Source: Acholeplasmatales bacterium (GTDB lineage: Bacteria; Bacillota_I; Bacilli_A; Acholeplasmatales; Anaeroplasmataceae). From it: 64,000 nt of DNA. The notes under the pieces were generated by a model that was not told where the DNA came from, ran no database searches, and worked only from the letters and a program-made list of their open reading frames with translations. Position numbers and translations under genes: made by a program. This document shows positions 1-8,218 of the stretch, in pieces; position 1 is the first letter of the stretch, and the number at the start of each line of letters is the position of its first letter. The stretch covers positions 1 through 64,000 of the forward strand of contig JAFXUP010000165.1 in the NCBI GenBank assembly GCA_017524905.1. Reading direction: 5' to 3'.

Positions 1-7
1 TCCCTAG

Positions 8-30
8 GGAATTGTATTCCTTTCTTTTTT
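8..30 (+). terminator. possible terminator of an upstream gene
   Basis: A 5-bp stem (GGAAT at 8-12 with ATTCC at 16-20, extendable by a G-T and an A-T pair) is followed by a T-rich run. It would end a plus-strand gene lying before the window. The stem is short, so the call is weak. Confidence 0.3.
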
Positions 31-79
31 TCTTTTGTTTATATGGGGACACATTCCCCATACCCTTTGGGAACTAATC

Positions 80-116
80 AAAAGTTAATCAATAAGATTT
101 TATTAAAAGTTAATCA
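80..116. repeat. 12-bp direct repeat
   Basis: AAAAGTTAATCA occurs at 80-91 and again at 105-116, a 25-bp period, just upstream of the tRNA-Lys promoter. A perfect hairpin (42-49 with 55-62, 5-nt loop) lies before it. No function is assigned; AT-rich sequence makes chance repeats likely. Confidence 0.4.
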
Positions 117-145
117 TAATATTTTTAAAAAATACAAAATAAGTG

Positions 146-173
146 TTGACATTATTTTTTATTTTGATATAAT
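146..173 (+). promoter_or_regulatory. sigma-A promoter of tRNA-Lys
   Basis: A perfect -35 TTGACA (146-151) is separated by 16 bp from a perfect -10 TATAAT (168-173), about 39 bp before the mature tRNA-Lys. This is a strong consensus promoter, as expected for a stable RNA gene. Confidence 0.85.
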
Positions 174-211
174 TATTAACGCAGCACGAATTAAAGTGCT
201 TTTAAATAGAT

Positions 212-287
212 GGACCCTTAGCTCAGTTGGTAGAGCAACTGACTCTTAATCAGTGGGTCTGGAGTTCGAGTCTCCAAGGGTCCACCA
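212..287 (+). tRNA. tRNA-Lys (CUU)
   Basis: A 76-nt cloverleaf with the CCA end encoded. The acceptor stem GGACCCT (212-218) pairs with AGGGTCC (277-283), the discriminator is A284 and CCA is 285-287. The anticodon loop CTCTTAA gives anticodon CUU, which reads the lysine codon AAG. The T-arm has the standard GTTCGAG-type loop. It is a single-gene transcript between its own promoter and terminator. Confidence 0.96.
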
Positions 288-302
288 GTTATAATAATTC
301 AG

Positions 303-324
303 AGGCATAAAGCCTTTTTTTTTA
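303..324 (+). terminator. terminator of tRNA-Lys
   Basis: AGGC (303-306) pairs with GCCT (312-315) around a 5-nt loop, followed by an uninterrupted T run. The stem is short but the T run is long and it lies 16 nt after the tRNA. Confidence 0.7.
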
Positions 325-339
325 TATATTTTTTCTCTA

Positions 340-385
340 TAAAAAACAAAAAGGGGCTTAGTCTAATTTGTTTAGATCAAGTCCC
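340..385 (-). terminator. terminator of the 24-codon mini-gene
   Basis: On the minus strand GGG-CTT-TCTAA pairs with TTAGA-AAG-CCC (plus 354-385, with small internal loops) and is followed by a T-rich run (A-rich on plus, 341-352). The hairpin overlaps the last codons and stop of the small ORF at 358-432. Confidence 0.6.
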
Positions 386-432
386 ATACTTACAAAAATG
401 TAAGCCATTCTTTTTAAGAATTTTTTAATCAT
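358..432 (-). CDS. putative 24-residue peptide gene
   Basis: A short ORF starting MIKKFLKRMAYIF and ending NKLD*, basic at the N-terminus and then hydrophobic/amphipathic. It has an ATG start and a strong ribosome site (GAGGGAG, about 9 nt before the ATG). A near-perfect promoter (TTGACA-17-TAATAT) lies upstream and a hairpin terminator overlaps its end, so a discrete RNA of about 160 nt is predicted. I do not recognise the peptide. It could be a type I toxin-like or membrane-active peptide, or the ORF could be incidental within a small regulatory RNA. No antisense promoter was found on the plus strand. Confidence 0.5.
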   Translation of the reverse strand: MIKKFLKRMAYIFVSMGLDLNKLD

Positions 433-505
433 ATCTACTCACTCCCTCTAGGTTTTAACGTCTTTTATCTTGACAAATGAGGGTGTGTTTCATTTCGCGT
501 AATGT

Positions 506-534
506 ATATTACAACTTTTATTCGTTTTTGTCAA
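506..534 (-). promoter_or_regulatory. sigma-A promoter of the mini-gene
   Basis: On the minus strand a perfect -35 TTGACA (529-534) and a -10 TAATAT (506-511) are separated by exactly 17 bp. The predicted transcript starts near 498 and has a leader of about 65 nt that can form a hairpin (AAATGA with TCATTT). Confidence 0.75.
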
Positions 535-542
535 CAACATTT

Positions 543-576
543 TTAAAAAAAATTGAAGAAGCGTTTTCGCTTCTTC
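543..576 (-). terminator. terminator downstream of the recQ-like gene
   Basis: GAAGAAGCG (555-563) pairs perfectly with CGCTTCTTC (568-576) around a 4-nt loop; on the minus strand it is followed by AA and eight T residues. It separates recQ-operon transcription from the mini-gene promoter immediately downstream. Confidence 0.8.
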
Positions 577-617
577 TTTTAAAAGGATGAAAAATGTGTT
601 TTTTTAGTTTGGGGAAT

Positions 618-657
618 AAAAAGATAAAGTATATCGGCGCTTATCCTTTATCTTTTT
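618..657 (-). terminator. second hairpin after the recQ-like gene
   Basis: A 12-bp perfect stem (618-629 with 646-657) encloses a 16-nt loop. It is A-rich on one arm and T-rich on the other, so it may act in either direction, but the T tract is interrupted. It would form a tandem terminator with the hairpin at 555-576. Positions 658-723 hold only AT-rich sequence with AATTAA-like short repeats. Confidence 0.5.
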
Positions 658-723
658 ACAGCTATATTATAAAAATTAAAACTTAATTTTAATTAAATTA
701 AAGCTTAATTATAATTAAAATAA

Positions 724-1938
724 TTATTTTTTACAATTGATGCACATGTTGCATCTTTTTTCTTCATAATTTTGTCCAAAATATTCAACTACATATTTAT
801 GAAGACATTTTCTTGTCGTTGCAAATTCTATCATTTTATCTAATTTTTTATATTTTGCTTTTTTAATTAATTCTAATTCCTTTGTACTTCTATCTTGTAT
901 TTCTATGTTTTCTATAAAATAATTAGCTGTTTTAATATCATTTACTGAAAATAACAATATTGCTTCCCGATATTTACCATCACGAGAGCATCTTCCTGTT
1001 TGTTGTAAAAAATCTTCTATTGAAGATGGTAAATCATATTCAATAACATATCTTATATCAGGTATATCTATTCCCATCCCAAATGCGTTTGTAGATATCA
1101 TTATTTTTATTTCATGATTTGTAAACATATTTTGCATATATTCTTTTTCTTTAGGCTCTAATGTTCCATAATAATATCCAACCTTAAATCCCATATTATT
1201 CAAATAATCATAAACATATTTACAATTTCTAATAGTCAAGCAATAAATAATTCCTAATTCATTGTTATGATTTTTAATATAAGATATTAATTCATTTATT
1301 TTTTTATCTGTTCTTCTTACATCATAATATATATTTTTTCTATCAAATAAGGCACTAACTATTTTAGGATTATCTAAGCCTATACAATCAATTATTTTAT
1401 TTAAGGTATTATTAGTTGCTGTTGCAGTTAAAGCTAAAATAGTTGGTCTTATTTTTAATCTCTTAACAAATATATTAATTTTTCCAATTGATATTCTAAA
1501 ATCATCACTCCATAAAACCGTATGAGCCTCATCACATACAATTAAAGATATTTTTAATTTTAGTATTATGCTTAAAAAATATTCATTTTCTAATCTTTCA
1601 GCTGATACATATAAAATATCTATTTGTCCTAATCTTAATTTTTTATAAATTCTTTGTTTCTCATAATTATCTAATAAAGAATTTATATATTCAGCTTTTA
1701 TTCCTTTTTTCTTTAAGCTCATAACCTGATCATTCATTAAAGCTACTAATGGGCTAATAACAATTGTTAATCCATCTAAAATCATGGCAGGAAGCTGAAA
1801 TGTAATTGATTTACCAAATCCTGTTGGTAAAAGTCCTACTGTATCTTTTTTATTCAGAATTGAATCTATTATTTCTTCTTGTTCTTTTTTTAATTTATCA
1901 AATCCAAAATATTTTTTTAATATTTCTATTTTATCCAT
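724..1938 (-). CDS. short RecQ-type ATP-dependent DNA helicase
   Basis: A superfamily 2 helicase that would unwind DNA 3' to 5'. Motif I is LLPTGFGKS (residues 36-44), motif II a DEAH box in the form CDEAHT, motif III LTATAT, and motif VI QQTGRCSRDG. Cys378, Cys396, Cys399 and Cys402 form the RecQ zinc-binding subdomain. At 404 residues it ends right after the zinc site and lacks the winged-helix and HRDC domains of full RecQ (about 590-610 aa), so it is a RecQ-core form. The ATG at 1938 has GGAGGTG 7 nt upstream. It lies downstream of the ABC transporter genes and ends at two tandem hairpins. Confidence 0.88.
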   Translation of the reverse strand: MDKIEILKKYFGFDKLKKEQEEIIDSILNKKDTVGLLPTGFGKSITFQLPAMILDGLTIVISPLVALMNDQVMSLKKKGIKAEYINSLLDNYEKQRIYKKLRLGQIDILYVSAERLENEYFLSIILKLKISLIVCDEAHTVLWSDDFRISIGKINIFVKRLKIRPTILALTATATNNTLNKIIDCIGLDNPKIVSALFDRKNIYYDVRRTDKKINELISYIKNHNNELGIIYCLTIRNCKYVYDYLNNMGFKVGYYYGTLEPKEKEYMQNMFTNHEIKIMISTNAFGMGIDIPDIRYVIEYDLPSSIEDFLQQTGRCSRDGKYREAILLFSVNDIKTANYFIENIEIQDRSTKELELIKKAKYKKLDKMIEFATTRKCLHKYVVEYFGQNYEEKRCNMCINCKK

Positions 1939-1995
1939 AAAAAAACACCTCCATATTAATAATAGAGATGTTTTATTATTTTTTTAAAAAATTTT

Positions 1996-2931
1996 TTAAA
2001 TATTATCAATTTCACCATATTCTGATTCATCATTAATAAAATCATCAACTAATTTTGTTTCAACATATTGTGTAGTTATTTCTATTTTTAAATCAATATC
2101 TTCTTCTTTTTCGATTATTAAATTACCATTAATATCCTTTTCATAGCCAAAGGTAAAAATGTCTACTAATAAATTTTCATCTATATCCTTATAAGAATCA
2201 TTAATTGTTAAATTCATATCTAAATCAAATTTCTTTTTCTTATATATATAATATATTAATGTAGCTCCACCTGTAATCGGAACTAAAAATATTAAAACTG
2301 TATTAATAGATGAAATCATATGAGAAAACACTATATCAAGCGGTAAATCCTCAATAGAAAAATCCTTAGGAGGTTTTCCTCCTTCTGGTGGGGCAGAAGG
2401 CATTTTACCTGGATCAAAATCCTTTGTTCCAAAATGCATACCCATATTGTTACCTTTTATAATTGAACGGGCGCCTGTAAGACATGAACCAAAATTTTTA
2501 AAAGTTTTTGTAACCTCATTAAATGTATTGGCTTCATTGATTTTCTTTTTTGTATTTAAATTAATAATTGTTCCAGCAAAGGCAACTAATATAACCACTA
2601 TAGCAACTATACTATCAATTTTGGGAATTTTCATATGATTTGCTTTAATGAAGGTATGATTTATTTTCTTTTCTGCCATTGATGCAAAAATAATCATTAA
2701 AGCTGAAAATATAATTGTAAATATCAATAAAGGTGAATAAATAAAATAGATTAATGGGATTGCAATAATTGAAATAATTTTTAATATTATAAATGTCTTT
2801 TCATTAATTGCTCCCTTTAGCTTTTTTCTTGAGATTCCTAAGGAATCCTCACGTTCCATCTTTTTTATTTTATTTAAAGATCTTTTCTTTTTTAATTTTT
2901 GTTTTTTACTTTTTGAGATATTATGTGCCAT
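1996..2931 (-). CDS. unknown membrane protein coupled to an ABC exporter
   Basis: A 311-residue protein that I do not recognise. The first 45 residues are very basic. Hydrophobic segments lie near residues 45-65, 66-85, 107-127 and 208-230. Between the third and fourth is an exported-looking loop with a Pro/Gly/Met-rich stretch (PGKMPSAPPEGGKPPKD). The C-terminal 80 residues are acidic and presumably cytoplasmic. It starts 10 nt after the ABC transporter gene with an AGGAAG ribosome site, so the two are probably one unit. It could be an accessory or substrate-capture subunit of that transporter; this is inferred from position only. Confidence 0.6.
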   Translation of the reverse strand: MAHNISKSKKQKLKKKRSLNKIKKMEREDSLGISRKKLKGAINEKTFIILKIISIIAIPLIYFIYSPLLIFTIIFSALMIIFASMAEKKINHTFIKANHMKIPKIDSIVAIVVILVAFAGTIINLNTKKKINEANTFNEVTKTFKNFGSCLTGARSIIKGNNMGMHFGTKDFDPGKMPSAPPEGGKPPKDFSIEDLPLDIVFSHMISSINTVLIFLVPITGGATLIYYIYKKKKFDLDMNLTINDSYKDIDENLLVDIFTFGYEKDINGNLIIEKEEDIDLKIEITTQYVETKLVDDFINDESEYGEIDNI

Positions 2932-2941
2932 AAGCTACTTC

Positions 2942-4792
2942 CTATTCATATCTTAAAGCTTCAACAGGATCTAATTTAGATGCTTTATAAGATGGAGCGA
3001 TACCAGCTAAGGTTGAAACTAAAACACTTACTAAAAGACCTAAAATATAATATAAAGGATTATAGCTTATAAAATAAGCATCGGCCGCAATAACTGATAC
3101 AATATTTGTTACAATGGCTATTAAATAAGCTAATCCTAAGCCTAAAGCTCCTCCTATTGTACCTAGTAAGGATGCTTCTGTTATAAACATTTTCAATATA
3201 TCTTTTTTTCTTGCACCAATAGAACGTAAAATTCCAATTTCTTGAGTTCTTTCAATTACAGAAATATACATAACTATAATAATCATTATGGCTGATACAA
3301 CCATTGCAATTAATGATACTGCTGTTAAAACTGTTGTGCCTAAATCAATATAATCTAATACAGTTGATGCTTCTTCATTTAATTCAGTTGCATTAAATCC
3401 TAAACTTTCTAATTCTTCTTTTACTGAATCAAGATATGTAATATCTTTAACCTCAACATAAAGACAAGTTGTATTAGTCGAATAATAATCCATATATTCG
3501 CTTGTAATATATCCTGTTGTTGATGATGAATCATCATATAAGCCTGATACCTTAAAATCATATGATATTCCATCATATATTAATGTTAAAGTAATACCTA
3601 TTGCAGCAATTGCTTGATCATTAGTTAATGTCTCTGCAAAATCTAAATCAATGATTATTTCAGCTGATGATGCATAAGAACCATATAATAATGTTGGTGC
3701 ATTTATTGAATTATATTCATAAACCTTTGCCATATCATAAGTTTCATCATTATATGTTGCTGTAACTGCTGAAATATTAGTAGATTTAGTGACATTTTTT
3801 ACTCCACTAATTTCCTTTATAGTTGTTATTTTAGATGATCCAATTGTTGCATTCTTATCATATTCAGTGCTTATTATAGTCGATTTACCATCTGCTCCAT
3901 AATAATCCTTAACATAATTAGTAATACCTCTAGATAATGCTAATATTAAAATTAAAGCTGCAATACCTATTGCTATACCAATTGAAACTAAAATATTTCT
4001 TCCTTTAGATGCAATAATATTTCTAAATGATAATTTAGTAATATCTTTAGTTTTAATACTTTTTGTTTCTACTTCTTTATATTTTTGATATTCTTTTTTA
4101 GGTCTTTTTTTCATTTCATCAGAAACTACTATACCATCATCTAGTTTTATTACTCTTGTACACATATTAGCAACAGCCTTACTGTGAGTAACAATTATAA
4201 CAAGCTTACCCATTGCGGCTATTTCAGATAATATTTTATGTACCTGAGCTGATGCTTCCTTATCTAGGGCTCCTGTTGGTTCATCAGCTAAAATAATTTC
4301 AGGATTATTAGCTAAGCTTCTTGCGATTGCTACACGCTGCTTTTGACCACCAGATAATTGATTTGGATATTTATCTGCATGTTCCTTTAATCCAACTAAT
4401 TCTAAAAGCTCTAAGGCTCTTTTTTTCATTTCATCTGGATTTATATCACTCATCTTCATGGCTATTTCAATATTTTCTCTTAAGCTCATATGTGAGATTA
4501 AATTATAATTTTGAAATATTAATCCAACCTGTTTTTTTCTATAATCATCCATTTGCTTTTCAGTGTAATCTCTAATAAATTTACCTCTTATTATTACACT
4601 TCCAGTATAATCAGTATCTAGTCCACCAATTATATTTAATAAAGTAGATTTACCACAGCCTGATTCACCTAATAAGGCAACAAGCTCACCTTTACCTAAT
4701 TCTAAATTAACACCCTTTAATACATCCTGTTTTATGGTATTAGAAATATAATAGGTTTTACATAAATTTGCTATTCTTAAAATCGATGCCAT
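2942..4792 (-). CDS. MacB-like ABC transporter, ATPase-permease fusion
   Basis: The N-terminal 225 residues are an ABC ATPase: Walker [10 protein letters not shown], signature LSGGQKQR, Walker [12 protein letters not shown] and the switch His in VTHS. A linker leads to a permease half with a first membrane helix near residue 265, a large extracellular MacB-type domain, and three C-terminal helices with the FtsX motif ([19 protein letters not shown]). This is the MacB/LolCDE type VII topology, which drives export or mechanical signalling of peptides or lipoproteins rather than channel transport. At 616 residues it is normal for a fused MacB. The usual HlyD-like adaptor is absent; the 311-aa membrane protein follows instead. 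AAGGAGT precedes the ATG. Confidence 0.9.
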   Translation of the reverse strand: MASILRIANLCKTYYISNTIKQDVLKGVNLELGKGELVALLGESGCGKSTLLNIIGGLDTDYTGSVIIRGKFIRDYTEKQMDDYRKKQVGLIFQNYNLISHMSLRENIEIAMKMSDINPDEMKKRALELLELVGLKEHADKYPNQLSGGQKQRVAIARSLANNPEIILADEPTGALDKEASAQVHKILSEIAAMGKLVIIVTHSKAVANMCTRVIKLDDGIVVSDEMKKRPKKEYQKYKEVETKSIKTKDITKLSFRNIIASKGRNILVSIGIAIGIAALILILALSRGITNYVKDYYGADGKSTIISTEYDKNATIGSSKITTIKEISGVKNVTKSTNISAVTATYNDETYDMAKVYEYNSINAPTLLYGSYASSAEIIIDLDFAETLTNDQAIAAIGITLTLIYDGISYDFKVSGLYDDSSSTTGYITSEYMDYYSTNTTCLYVEVKDITYLDSVKEELESLGFNATELNEEASTVLDYIDLGTTVLTAVSLIAMVVSAIMIIIVMYISVIERTQEIGILRSIGARKKDILKMFITEASLLGTIGGALGLGLAYLIAIVTNIVSVIAADAYFISYNPLYYILGLLVSVLVSTLAGIAPSYKASKLDPVEALRYE

Positions 4793-4867
4793 ATATTTAC
4801 TCCTTTTATCACATCAATTTTAAAAAAAATACTTAAATTTTACTTAAATAATATATGTGAAAATATG

Positions 4868-4893
4868 AAAAAAAGCTTAGGTTAAACCTAAGC
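4868..4893 (-). terminator. terminator of the InlB-repeat lipoprotein gene
   Basis: GCTTAGG (4875-4881) pairs with CCTAAGC (4887-4893), followed on the minus strand by a run of seven T residues. It lies 14 bp after the stop codon. Confidence 0.85.
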
Positions 4894-4906
4894 ATTAAAT
4901 ATTTAT

Positions 4907-6943
4907 TTAGTTTTTCCAAGGTTGACCATAATTATATTTTATACCTTTTGTTAAATCTTTCATAGCATCCGTAAAGTCACCTGTAGTAAATATAAATGTA
5001 TCTATATAATATTCATAAGAATTAATGGTTTTCTTATAATTTTTATCTTCCATTCTTGCAACAACTTTAGTAGAGCTTTCATTATATAATTCAATATAAA
5101 GCCCATCGAATTTTTGTTGAGTAGGTCCATCATTATATACAAATAACTTTAAATATAAGTAACCATCTTTAACTTCACGCTCATAATTGCCATCAGCGTC
5201 AATTATAGGGAATAAGTATTTATTATCGGTATGGTCAAAAGTTCGATTTGGATTAAAATTATATGGAATTATCACATAAGATACTTCTACTGTATCTCTA
5301 ACAGTACCATTCTTTTTTAATTCATATTTTACTTTAATTAATTGTTTTGCCGCATACTTATCTCTTAGTATTGTAGATTTTAAAGTGACATTATCGGCAT
5401 TAGTCTCAAATTTTTTTCTTAACTCAGTATCAATTTCTTTTGCTGAAGGATAACTTGGAGTAGACATTCTATAGAAGAAAACTTCATTAATTGAAATATC
5501 CTTTAAATAATATTTTGGTGTAACCTTTATGTCAAACTGTTTATAGTTATCTTCACAAAAAACAGAAATTCTTACTGTTCCTTCTTTTAAAGCCTTAATT
5601 ACACCATCATTAGAAATAGTTGCAATTTTAGGATTTGATGAACTAAATTCAGCTTTTGATGCATATTTAGTAGGATAAGTGCTTACAGAAAGTTTAACCT
5701 CTTGATCAACATCCATCATTTTTGGAATGTCATATACATTCAAATTTTTTACAATTACCCATTTTGCATATAATGTTAAATCATCTATAACTTTTGAATT
5801 AAAATCATATGATTTATTATAATTTGAATCTAAATACCAGCCTGCAAAAACCTTATCAGTTTTAGTAGGATCAGAAGGCTTTGAAACTGTTTTGCCACTT
5901 TCAACTATTACGCTATTTACATTTGTTCCTCCAACAGAATCAAATTTAATCTCACATTTTTTAATTTCCCATTTTGCATAAAGCTTTAAGTCTGATGTTA
6001 TTTTAGTATCAAAATCAAATTCCTCTTTCAAAGTTGCATCCTTAAACCAGCCTTTAAATTCATTATTTTCCTTTGTTGGATTTTCTGGACTTGTTACCTT
6101 TGAACCACTATTTATTTCTAAAGAAACAACATTTGATCCACCATTTGTGTCAAATTCAACTTTATAAGTTATAATTTCCCATTTTGCATATAATGTTAAA
6201 TCATTTGTTATTGCCTTTTGAAAATCAAATCTTTCCTTATAAGCCTCATCAATAAACCATCCCTTAAAATTATAATTGTCCTTTGTTGGAACTTCTAAGC
6301 TTTCAACCTTTTCTCCATTTTGAATAGATAAAGCTTCTATATTTGATCCACCATTTGAATTAAATGTTATGGTATAAGTTTTAATTAATTCCCACTTTGC
6401 ATATAAAGTTAATTCAGATAAAACTGGTTCATCAAAATCATAAGCTTTTGTCAATGCTTCATCTTCAAACCAACCAGCTAATTTATATCCTTCTTTTGTT
6501 GTAGTTGGTGCCTTTTGAATTGCTACACCTGGTTCAACATATAAATCTTTTATAGATGAACCACCATTTGTAACATATGTTACTTTATATCCTGAAACCA
6601 TTACTGCATATAATGTAATATCTTTTTTAATTTTAGTTTCAAAATCAAATTTGTTTGTTCCTGTTAAATCAGTATACCAGCCTGCTAAAGTAGCTTCTTC
6701 TTTTTCAAGCTTTGGTGCACTAACAGTTAAGCCTGATTCTACAGTAGAAACTATTTCTTTTTGTGTACCATCTACATCAATATAAATAAATTTAACAGAA
6801 TAACTATTTTTATCATCTTTTGTTTTTCCTTCATTTATTGTTGTATCTCCCGTATTATCAGTAATCTCAAAGCTAATGATATCACATGATGCTAAAGCTA
6901 GCATAGATAATATAAAAATAAACCCCAATACTATTTTTTTCAT
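4907..6943 (-). CDS. surface lipoprotein with five InlB-type repeats and an Ig-like domain
   Basis: The signal peptide ends in the lipobox LASC (Cys about residue 20), so the protein should be lipid-anchored on the cell surface. Residues about 50-395 hold five tandem repeats of about 65-70 aa of the Listeria-Bacteroides (Flg_new/InlB B) type; four end in LTLYAKW or a close variant and most contain FDxNGGSN; the first is the most diverged. A Big_2-like bacterial Ig domain follows (about 400-475, with SSSNPKIATISNDGVI). The C-terminal 200 residues are not recognised. Such repeats are usually adhesive or spacer modules. It is a single gene with its own promoter and terminator, and GAGGGG precedes the ATG. 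Confidence 0.85.
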   Translation of the reverse strand: MKKIVLGFIFILSMLALASCDIISFEITDNTGDTTINEGKTKDDKNSYSVKFIYIDVDGTQKEIVSTVESGLTVSAPKLEKEEATLAGWYTDLTGTNKFDFETKIKKDITLYAVMVSGYKVTYVTNGGSSIKDLYVEPGVAIQKAPTTTKEGYKLAGWFEDEALTKAYDFDEPVLSELTLYAKWELIKTYTITFNSNGGSNIEALSIQNGEKVESLEVPTKDNYNFKGWFIDEAYKERFDFQKAITNDLTLYAKWEIITYKVEFDTNGGSNVVSLEINSGSKVTSPENPTKENNEFKGWFKDATLKEEFDFDTKITSDLKLYAKWEIKKCEIKFDSVGGTNVNSVIVESGKTVSKPSDPTKTDKVFAGWYLDSNYNKSYDFNSKVIDDLTLYAKWVIVKNLNVYDIPKMMDVDQEVKLSVSTYPTKYASKAEFSSSNPKIATISNDGVIKALKEGTVRISVFCEDNYKQFDIKVTPKYYLKDISINEVFFYRMSTPSYPSAKEIDTELRKKFETNADNVTLKSTILRDKYAAKQLIKVKYELKKNGTVRDTVEVSYVIIPYNFNPNRTFDHTDNKYLFPIIDADGNYEREVKDGYLYLKLFVYNDGPTQQKFDGLYIELYNESSTKVVARMEDKNYKKTINSYEYYIDTFIFTTGDFTDAMKDLTKGIKYNYGQPWKN

Positions 6944-6982
6944 AATAAACCCCTCTTATTTTTGCAAAATACTCTAACTATC

Positions 6983-7010
6983 ATTATAGCATTAATATTT
7001 TCATATTCAA
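6983..7010 (-). promoter_or_regulatory. sigma-A promoter of the lipoprotein gene
   Basis: On the minus strand -35 TTGAAT (7005-7010) and -10 TATAAT (6983-6988) are 16 bp apart, about 40 bp before the start codon. Confidence 0.65.
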
Positions 7011-7023
7011 GTTTTGGTATAAG

Positions 7024-7050
7024 AAAAAGCTTGGGTCAAAATCCAAGCTT
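7024..7050 (-). terminator. terminator of the 289-aa / 73-aa gene pair
   Basis: AAGCTTGG (7027-7034) pairs with CCAAGCTT (7043-7050); the minus strand continues with T residues. The hairpin touches the stop codon of the 73-aa gene. Confidence 0.75.
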
Positions 7051-7271
7051 TAATACTCTTTTTTAATTTCACCTGTGACATTATACTTTTTTCTAAATTC
7101 TTCTAAATCCTTAATATCTTTTATTAAAGAAATTTCAATAAATTCCTTAGTTTCAATATTTTTAAAGCCAACAACCTGTTCGCCTGTACAAATAGATGCT
7201 TTTATTAAAGGAATATATTTTTCATTATCATAGGTATCAATATATGCTTTTTTCTTCTTTTTATTAAACAT
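7050..7271 (-). CDS. small unknown protein (73 aa)
   Basis: A short soluble protein that starts with a lysine-rich stretch (MFNKKKKKAY) and contains no membrane segment or recognised motif. The sequence VGFKNIETKEFIEISL suggests a small beta-rich fold. It overlaps the end of the preceding membrane-protein gene by 8 bp and has its own strong AAGGAGA site placed inside that gene, so it is translated and co-transcribed. Its function is unknown; a role with the membrane protein is only a guess from coupling. Confidence 0.65.
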   Translation of the reverse strand: MFNKKKKKAYIDTYDNEKYIPLIKASICTGEQVVGFKNIETKEFIEISLIKDIKDLEEFRKKYNVTGEIKKEY

Positions 7272-8133
7272 TATGTCTCCTTATATCCATTACTAAAATT
7301 TCTCCTGAAACACCATAGAATGCATATGTATATAAATAGAATGGAACAGAAATTAATGATGCTAGGGTAGCATTTTTAACAAGCAAACTAATTCCATAAT
7401 GAATTCCAAAATAAATTGCTAAAATACAAATAAGCATTATTAATAATGCAAAAATATTTTTAGCATTTACAACTTTTGTAAATTTCATCTTTTTAGATTT
7501 TTGAACAGCCCATGCTGTAATTAAAGATGCTATTAGGTTTAAGATAAATAATAGTGGTGCTGAAATTAGATTCAACCATTCATATTTTTCTATAAAAATA
7601 GTAGTAAATGAAATTACAGTCGCAAAAACAATAGATGATAAAATTGCTTTAATAATTGTTCTTTTTAATCCTGTAACAAGCTTACATCTTTTAGCTATTA
7701 ATATTGAGCATAAAATGTTTGTTAATAAAACGCCAACTAAATATACAATTAAACCAGCAATAATCATATTTTGAACATTTTGACCATATGATAAAGATAA
7801 TTCTTCTGCCCCTTCTGTAATAGTAACTGAATTAGCCTTTAAATATTCAAAAAAGCCTGTAATTAAAGATGGAACATATTTTATATTAGTAAATAAATTA
7901 ATGAAAAATCGGCTAAAATCAATCGTTTTAATATATTCTAAAGCCATATTAATTAATTCGTTTTCTTTTCCTTCTTCAAATGTTATATTACTATTTAAAA
8001 ATCCAGTAAGACTAGTTATTGAGCTTGTAATTAATAGAAAAGATATTAAAACAATTAAAGTATAAAATAACAAAGCTGGTAAAAATACATATAATAAATT
8101 TTTTAAATAATTTTTAACCTCATACCAAATCAT
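7264..8133 (-). CDS. unknown polytopic membrane protein (289 aa)
   Basis: About six hydrophobic segments: residues 15-40, about 125-150, 162-182, 190-215, 230-250 and 258-278. A long, presumably external loop of about 80 residues follows the first helix. No catalytic or transport motif is recognised. AGGAGTG precedes the ATG. The 73-aa gene overlaps its 3' end and a terminator follows, so the pair is a two-gene unit. Confidence 0.7.
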   Translation of the reverse strand: MIWYEVKNYLKNLLYVFLPALLFYTLIVLISFLLITSSITSLTGFLNSNITFEEGKENELINMALEYIKTIDFSRFFINLFTNIKYVPSLITGFFEYLKANSVTITEGAEELSLSYGQNVQNMIIAGLIVYLVGVLLTNILCSILIAKRCKLVTGLKRTIIKAILSSIVFATVISFTTIFIEKYEWLNLISAPLLFILNLIASLITAWAVQKSKKMKFTKVVNAKNIFALLIMLICILAIYFGIHYGISLLVKNATLASLISVPFYLYTYAFYGVSGEILVMDIRRHNV

Positions 8134-8171
8134 AAGTAAACACTCCTATATTTAATTAGATTATAAAACAA

Positions 8172-8213
8172 TTTCAAAAAAATAAGAAGATGAAAATTAA
8201 ATTTCATCTTCTT
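8172..8213 (-). terminator. terminator of the EAL-domain gene
   Basis: A 12-bp stem (8184-8195 with 8202-8213) lies 5 bp after the stop codon and is followed on the minus strand by an eight-residue T run. Confidence 0.85.
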
Positions 8214-8218
8214 TCATT

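Noticed and set aside
43..249. Open frame of 68 codons over the tRNA-Lys region
   Set aside because: It runs across a promoter and into the tRNA, so it is not coding.
288..723. Possible riboswitch or housekeeping ncRNA before the recQ-like gene
   Set aside because: Only the 24-codon mini-gene, its promoter and the hairpins described can be supported; no match to 6S, SRP, tmRNA or RNase P features was seen.
1939..1995. Terminator between the 311-residue membrane gene and recQ-like gene
   Set aside because: An AATAATA/TATTATT pairing exists but has no T tract and weak AT pairs, so transcription may continue into the recQ-like gene.
4800..4870. Direct repeat ACTTAAAT upstream of the ABC transporter as a response-regulator site
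   Set aside because: Two AT-only copies in AT-rich sequence; no clear promoter nearby, so chance cannot be excluded.
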